A DNA stretch of 47,007 nucleotides from an uncultured Planctomycetales bacterium (GTDB lineage: Bacteria > Planctomycetota > Planctomycetia > Isosphaerales > Isosphaeraceae): the NCBI GenBank assembly GCA_903926465.1, contig CAIYJE010000168.1, positions 1-47,007 on the forward strand, read 5' to 3'. Shown here in pieces: positions 43,898 to 47,007 of the stretch. The translations under genes were made by a program, and so were the position numbers. Below the pieces are notes generated by a model, which did not search any database, had not been told where the DNA came from, and worked only from the letters and a program-made list of their open reading frames with translations. How positions within the stretch are numbered: the stretch's first letter is position 1; every line of letters begins with the position of its first letter.

Positions 43898-44113
43898 GAA
43901 TCAACACAAAAACCGACCTCGGAATGTAGTTCAGCCCCACAACTGTCATTCTTTTCGGGTTCAAGAGATCCGTGGCAACCGGGTGCGGCTGTCTTGCATT
44001 GGCGATCGCTTCGTGAGTCGGCTCAGGTGATTCGCGGATTTGTAACTATTCAGCCGAGATCTGTGAATCAAGGAAAAGGTCTGGTTTTGAAGGCTGAAAG
44101 CCCGATTCAAGGT

Positions 44114-44291
44114 AGCCCAGCCCAACGGGCTGGGTTAAGAATGCCCGCGAAAAAAATAGGCCGTCCCAGGGCGGTTTAGGTTCCATTGAAGCGCCCCTAC
44201 AGGGCTCGGAACTCTAAAAACAAGGGGTATTTCGTGGGTTTTTGGTTATCCAGGGCTGCGCCCTGGGCTCTCTTGAAACACCCCTTCAGGG
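44114..44291. repeat. Palindromic intergenic repeats in a gene-free gap
   Basis: Hairpins AGCCCAGCCC/GGGCTGGGTT (44114-44136, loop AAC; one G-T pair) and CCAGGGC/GCCCTGG (44250-44266, loop TGC), plus CCCTACAGGG near 44195 and CCCTTCAGGG at 44282-44291. The 594-bp gap 43794-44387 holds no gene. The CCCTTCAGGG type matches the hairpin at 28819-28834, so these are copies of a dispersed short palindrome family. Confidence 0.6.
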
Positions 44292-44387
44292 CTTCAGGCA
44301 ATCCGTCCCAAAGGCTTTTCCTGAATTCGGCTGAATCGGTACGCGGATTTTTGAGAAGCGGGAATGGAATCTTGTAGAGATAACGAC

Positions 44388-44624
44388 TCAGATTTCCAGT
44401 TCCAGATTGGCTGCCCGTGACCGTTTGGAGCGTCTTGTTAACCAGAGGCCAGCCAGAACAAATACCAACCCGAGCACCAGGCCAAACAGGCCGATCTGGC
44501 GGATGGGTAGCCCCAGGTAACTTTTGCGATTCTCGGGATCGTCCAGGAACAACATCAGGCCAAGAATTTCAATCAGCGGCCCGAGCAGTCTGAGTGTCAG
44601 GCCGATCTGCTGGCGTTTCAACAC
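44388..44624 (-). CDS. Small two-helix membrane protein
   Basis: 78 residues from GTG 44624, chosen because GGAG lies eight bases upstream; the frame is open further (TTG at 44708) but those 28 residues look non-coding. Two membrane helices lie at about 9-27 (LTLRLLGPLIEILGLMLFL) and 43-63 (QIGLFGLVLGLVFVLAGLWL), joined by a short DDPENRKSYLGLP loop, with a basic tail TRRSKRSR. Function unknown. It stands alone, with repeats on its left and 250 bases of gene-free DNA on its right. Confidence 0.55.
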   Translation of the reverse strand: MLKRQQIGLTLRLLGPLIEILGLMLFLDDPENRKSYLGLPIRQIGLFGLVLGLVFVLAGLWLTRRSKRSRAANLELEI

Positions 44625-44851
44625 GGGCGAAGCTCCGGCCCAACTTTGACTCTGGTAAGATCCAAGGGGCAGGATCAAACCGGTGTGTTTCCAAGGGGAT
44701 TTTACCAAACCAGGCGCACTCCACTCCAGAGTTTTGGTGGAAACCCTTTCAATGTAGTCAGATTAGTATATTCATAAATTATAAGTGATCTCTGGATAGG
44801 CCGTGTTCCGCTGTCGACACACGGCTGCTGTACTGCGGGGCATGGCCCGGC

Positions 44852-44873
44852 TGTGTGTGTGTGGGGGGGGGGG
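44852..44873. repeat. Microsatellite: TG repeat followed by G11
   Basis: An alternating TG run from 44852 runs into eleven G residues (44863-44873), ending five bases from the GTPase stop codon (44879-44881). On the minus strand this is C11 then CA repeats just after the gene. It is a slippage-prone tract. Confidence 0.85.
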
Positions 44874-44878
44874 CCAAC

Positions 44879-46459
44879 TTAGGCCTGTTGCTCGTGGGCT
44901 GGAGGATTCGGGGACTTGGTTTTTTTCCAGGATGCCAGTGGTGCCTGGTTCCAGAGCTTCTGGCCCTGTTTGCCCACTTGTTTCAAGAATCGACCTGCTT
45001 TGGAGCGTGAGGCATGCTCATGGAAATGGCGAATGAGTGCGCCTCGCGCGCTCTGAGAGACGAGCGAAGCGAGCGCAGGGAAGAGAACTTCATCCAGCTC
45101 TTCGGGCTGGGGGTTTGCCAGGTTCAAGGTTACCACCTTGGCGTTGAGTTCCTGTGGGATTGCTTCCAGGAACTGAGTGATTTGCTGGCGAACCTTGGCA
45201 GGGTCGGCAATGGTTTCCGATCTTTGCGGAACCTCAGTGGTGTTCAGGCGATCGATCCCGGTCATGACCACCAGGGCAGGAGGCCGCTGCAGGCCCGGCT
45301 TCTTCTTGTAATAGTCCAACCATTCCTGGACAAACCGGGCGTCGGCCTGAAATTCGGCCCTGCTGGCATCCACAACCAGAACCAGCAAATCCGCATGAGA
45401 GGCATGGCTCAAGGCTCGCTGTCGTGCCAGGCGATCCAGGAACGAATTCCGATCTCCGCGCGTTCCGTAACTCTCGGTTTCCGTGAACGTCGTTCTAGAT
45501 AGAGGCAAAGCCAAACCTGGGTCCAGGCGGTGCTTGGTCAGTCGTTCTTCCAGCACGCGGGTTTTGGTAGACCGAAGACCTTCCAGAACCGTGAGCAGAG
45601 TGGTTTTGCCCGCGCCTCTGGCTCCACAAATTGCCAGGCTTACGCCGGGATCTTGCTCTGAGGCTCCGGGGGCGCCTGAGCTGCCGGTGGCTCGGCCGGT
45701 GAGGCGTCGATATTCGGTTGCCCCAATCGACAAGCGGCCACTGTACATCTCAATGAGATGAATTCCAACCCGCTGGACGTAGGCCTTATAAAACCAGCGT
45801 AAGACGTTCTGTTGCATGTTGCGCCAGGCAGGCTGAGTCATCAGCTTGCTGGTGCCCAGCCTCAAGATTCCCTGGACCGGCTGAAAGAGAGGCAGCAGGT
45901 AGTTGTAGTATTCATTGGCCTTGGCCACCACGTTGGCCGCTTGCACGGCGGCCTTGCCGTGCGCGAATGTCGCCAGGTCGCCGCCGGGTATCTCGCGGAT
46001 CATGAGGTTGAGATCCTCGGCCGCAAGTTCAAACGCCGTCAGCAGTTCCGCAATCGGGACGTGTTCGAGTGGAGTTTCTGCGCCTGGGTCGTACGTTTCG
46101 CTCAGGCGTCTGGCAATCTGTAGCCCTGTTCGAATGTAGAGATCGCTTGAGGTCAGTTCGGTGATCGAAACGCGATCGGCTTCCTCAGCCTCTTCCTGAA
46201 CAATGGCCCAGGCTTGGTGGTCTCGCGGGGCAAAGGTTTCCGGTGCGTTCCAGTCAAGGGGAGCGATGGAGGGGGTGCGTGTCGATTTTGTCCATCGAAC
46301 CGAGAGAAAGCTGAACGCCAGCGCAGATGCCGTCCACGTCAGGAACCCCACCAGTAACCAGCCGTGCATGGCCAGCCAGGCCGCACCCAGGGCAATATAG
46401 ATGGCGGGCGGAACGATCATCAGTGCCGTAAGCACCCAGAATCGCCAGTTTTGAAGCAC
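44879..46459 (-). CDS. Membrane-anchored GTPase-like P-loop protein
   Basis: 526 residues from a GTG start preceded by GCGGAG about nine bases upstream. Two membrane helices at about 8-28 and 33-55 anchor the N-terminus. A helical region (about 75-245) follows, then a P-loop GTPase domain: Walker A GARGAGKT (279-286), a DxxG-like region after the T-rich RTTFTETESYGTRGD switch segment (322-336), LLVLVVDASRAEF (358-370), and VVMTGIDRLNTTE (397-409) in place of the NKxD base-recognition motif. The layout recalls YcjX/DUF697-neighbour and dynamin-like membrane GTPases. The weak G4 motif leaves nucleotide specificity open. Divergent from the small lipoprotein gene at 46782. Confidence 0.68.
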   Translation of the reverse strand: MLQNWRFWVLTALMIVPPAIYIALGAAWLAMHGWLLVGFLTWTASALAFSFLSVRWTKSTRTPSIAPLDWNAPETFAPRDHQAWAIVQEEAEEADRVSITELTSSDLYIRTGLQIARRLSETYDPGAETPLEHVPIAELLTAFELAAEDLNLMIREIPGGDLATFAHGKAAVQAANVVAKANEYYNYLLPLFQPVQGILRLGTSKLMTQPAWRNMQQNVLRWFYKAYVQRVGIHLIEMYSGRLSIGATEYRRLTGRATGSSGAPGASEQDPGVSLAICGARGAGKTTLLTVLEGLRSTKTRVLEERLTKHRLDPGLALPLSRTTFTETESYGTRGDRNSFLDRLARQRALSHASHADLLVLVVDASRAEFQADARFVQEWLDYYKKKPGLQRPPALVVMTGIDRLNTTEVPQRSETIADPAKVRQQITQFLEAIPQELNAKVVTLNLANPQPEELDEVLFPALASLVSQSARGALIRHFHEHASRSKAGRFLKQVGKQGQKLWNQAPLASWKKTKSPNPPAHEQQA

Positions 46460-46781
46460 GGCCAGTTCTCCGCGACAACCTGGAGGCTGCGGAACCTCCG
46501 AACGGGAGCGATCTCAAAGAATCGGACGCAATCGGCCGGCTCTCTCGCCATCGTAACGATTCCGAGGAATCTCGTCTGAGATCCCCAGGCCAAAACGCCG
46601 AGCGATGTTGCCAGATGATGAAGGTTAGCAGAGCCTGGACGGTGTGCGTGAGTACGCTTCAGTTTCAGGGTCTGGTGAATCTTCAGACACTTACGATATA
46701 ACCATAGCGGAGATGGTCTTAATAAGGACCAATCTTTGTTACGTTTTGGACCTCCGCTTCACTTACTCAAGGATACTGACG

Positions 46782-46871
46782 ATGAAGCGTATGCTTTCCC
46801 TGGCTCTCCTGTTCGGTCTGGTAGCCAGTTTTGTAGGTTGTGGCGAGGAAGCGAAGAAAGAAGCTCCGTAA
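46782..46871 (+). CDS. 29-residue lipoprotein
   Basis: MKRMLSLALLFGLVASFVGC followed by GEEAKKEAP and a stop. A basic n-region, a hydrophobic core and a lipobox FVGC with the cysteine at residue 20 make a full lipoprotein signal. The mature product would be a lipid-modified peptide of only ten residues. AAGGA at 46769-46773 lies eight bases before the ATG. Small lipoproteins of this form are common in planctomycetes and are usually missed by gene callers; their role is unknown. It is possibly processed as a membrane-associated peptide. The 322-bp gap upstream (46460-46781) holds no other gene; TATAAC at 46697-46702 may be its -10. Confidence 0.7.
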   Translation: MKRMLSLALLFGLVASFVGCGEEAKKEAP

Positions 46872-46880
46872 GCGTCCGAT

Positions 46881-46929
46881 GAACCGCATTCTTGTATAAG
46901 GTTGACAAGGGTGATCCTTGTCGCGGTTC
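46881..46929 (+). terminator. Nested hairpin after the small lipoprotein gene
   Basis: The inner stem GACAAGG/CCTTGTC (46904-46910/46916-46922) is followed directly by GCGGTTC (46923-46929), which is complementary to GAACCGC at 46881-46887. This gives two coaxial 7-bp stems with a 16-nt one-sided bulge. No T run follows, so it is termination by structure or an mRNA end stabiliser. Nothing further is seen up to 47007. Confidence 0.45.
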
Positions 46930-47007
46930 CGTCGTCACGATTATTCCGGCTTAGCTGGGTCCGGCTTCCAGGCATCCGGGAGTAACTCCGCGATCCTGCT
47001 ATGCGGA

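Noticed and set aside
1-47007. tRNA, rRNA or riboswitch genes
   Set aside because: No cloverleaf with a GGTTCGAATCC-type arm, no rRNA core sequence and no recognisable riboswitch consensus noticed on reading; a covariance-model scan could not be run.

Overview
The window looks like chromosome from a planctomycete, most likely an Isosphaeraceae-type organism. The clues are a YTV-repeat cysteine-rich cell-surface protein, a membrane-anchored Ser/Thr kinase with a fused sensor domain, many exported TPR proteins, a tiny lipoprotein, high GC, and wide gaps filled with short palindromic repeats. This assignment rests on gene content and style; no marker-gene comparison was possible.

Layout. 1-2150: accessory stretch with the first codons of an ISL3-type transposase running off the left edge, two inverted-repeat hairpins, a CnbZ-like RidA-family deaminase, and a diverged 76-nt direct repeat on either side of it. 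2363-5942: the YTV protein, a membrane-anchored TPR protein and an unrecognised gene that looks frameshifted near its end. 6088-14203 (minus strand): a methyltransferase, the DNA-repair pair PdeM plus DEXH helicase, a secreted two-domain protein, and a Ser/Thr kinase fused to a UrtA-like substrate-binding domain. 14321-16443 (minus): groES-groEL ending in a strong terminator. 17078-22217 (plus): fatty-acid synthesis genes plsX, fabD, fabG, acpP and fabF (fabH is absent), ending in a terminator. 22639-24116: a secreted protein resembling part of a secretin. 24117-25290: gene debris only. 25350-27724: a HEAT-repeat membrane protein and a divergent exported protein. 27725-29199: no gene, but a dense set of hairpins and dispersed repeats. 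29200-34671 (minus): tetR-MFP-RND efflux operon with a likely operator at its promoter. 34853-38148: a DUF442-type sulfurtransferase/phosphatase-like protein, a Dabb protein and two tandem acyltransferase-3 paralogues. 38124-39548 (minus): an Old Yellow Enzyme family protein. 39754-43793: two exported TPR proteins in a probable operon. 44388-46459 (minus): a small membrane protein and a membrane GTPase. 46782-46871: a 29-residue lipoprotein.

The observations most worth following are (1) the kinase whose extracytoplasmic half is a urea/amide-type binding protein, a plausible one-protein nutrient receptor; (2) the YTV protein, built of two arrays that both repeat every 16 residues, the second placing a cysteine at the same position nine times; and (3) the acyltransferase tandem duplication, whose junction still carries the broken tails of both original neighbours, so the event can be reconstructed. 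No tRNA, rRNA, CRISPR array or complete mobile element was seen.
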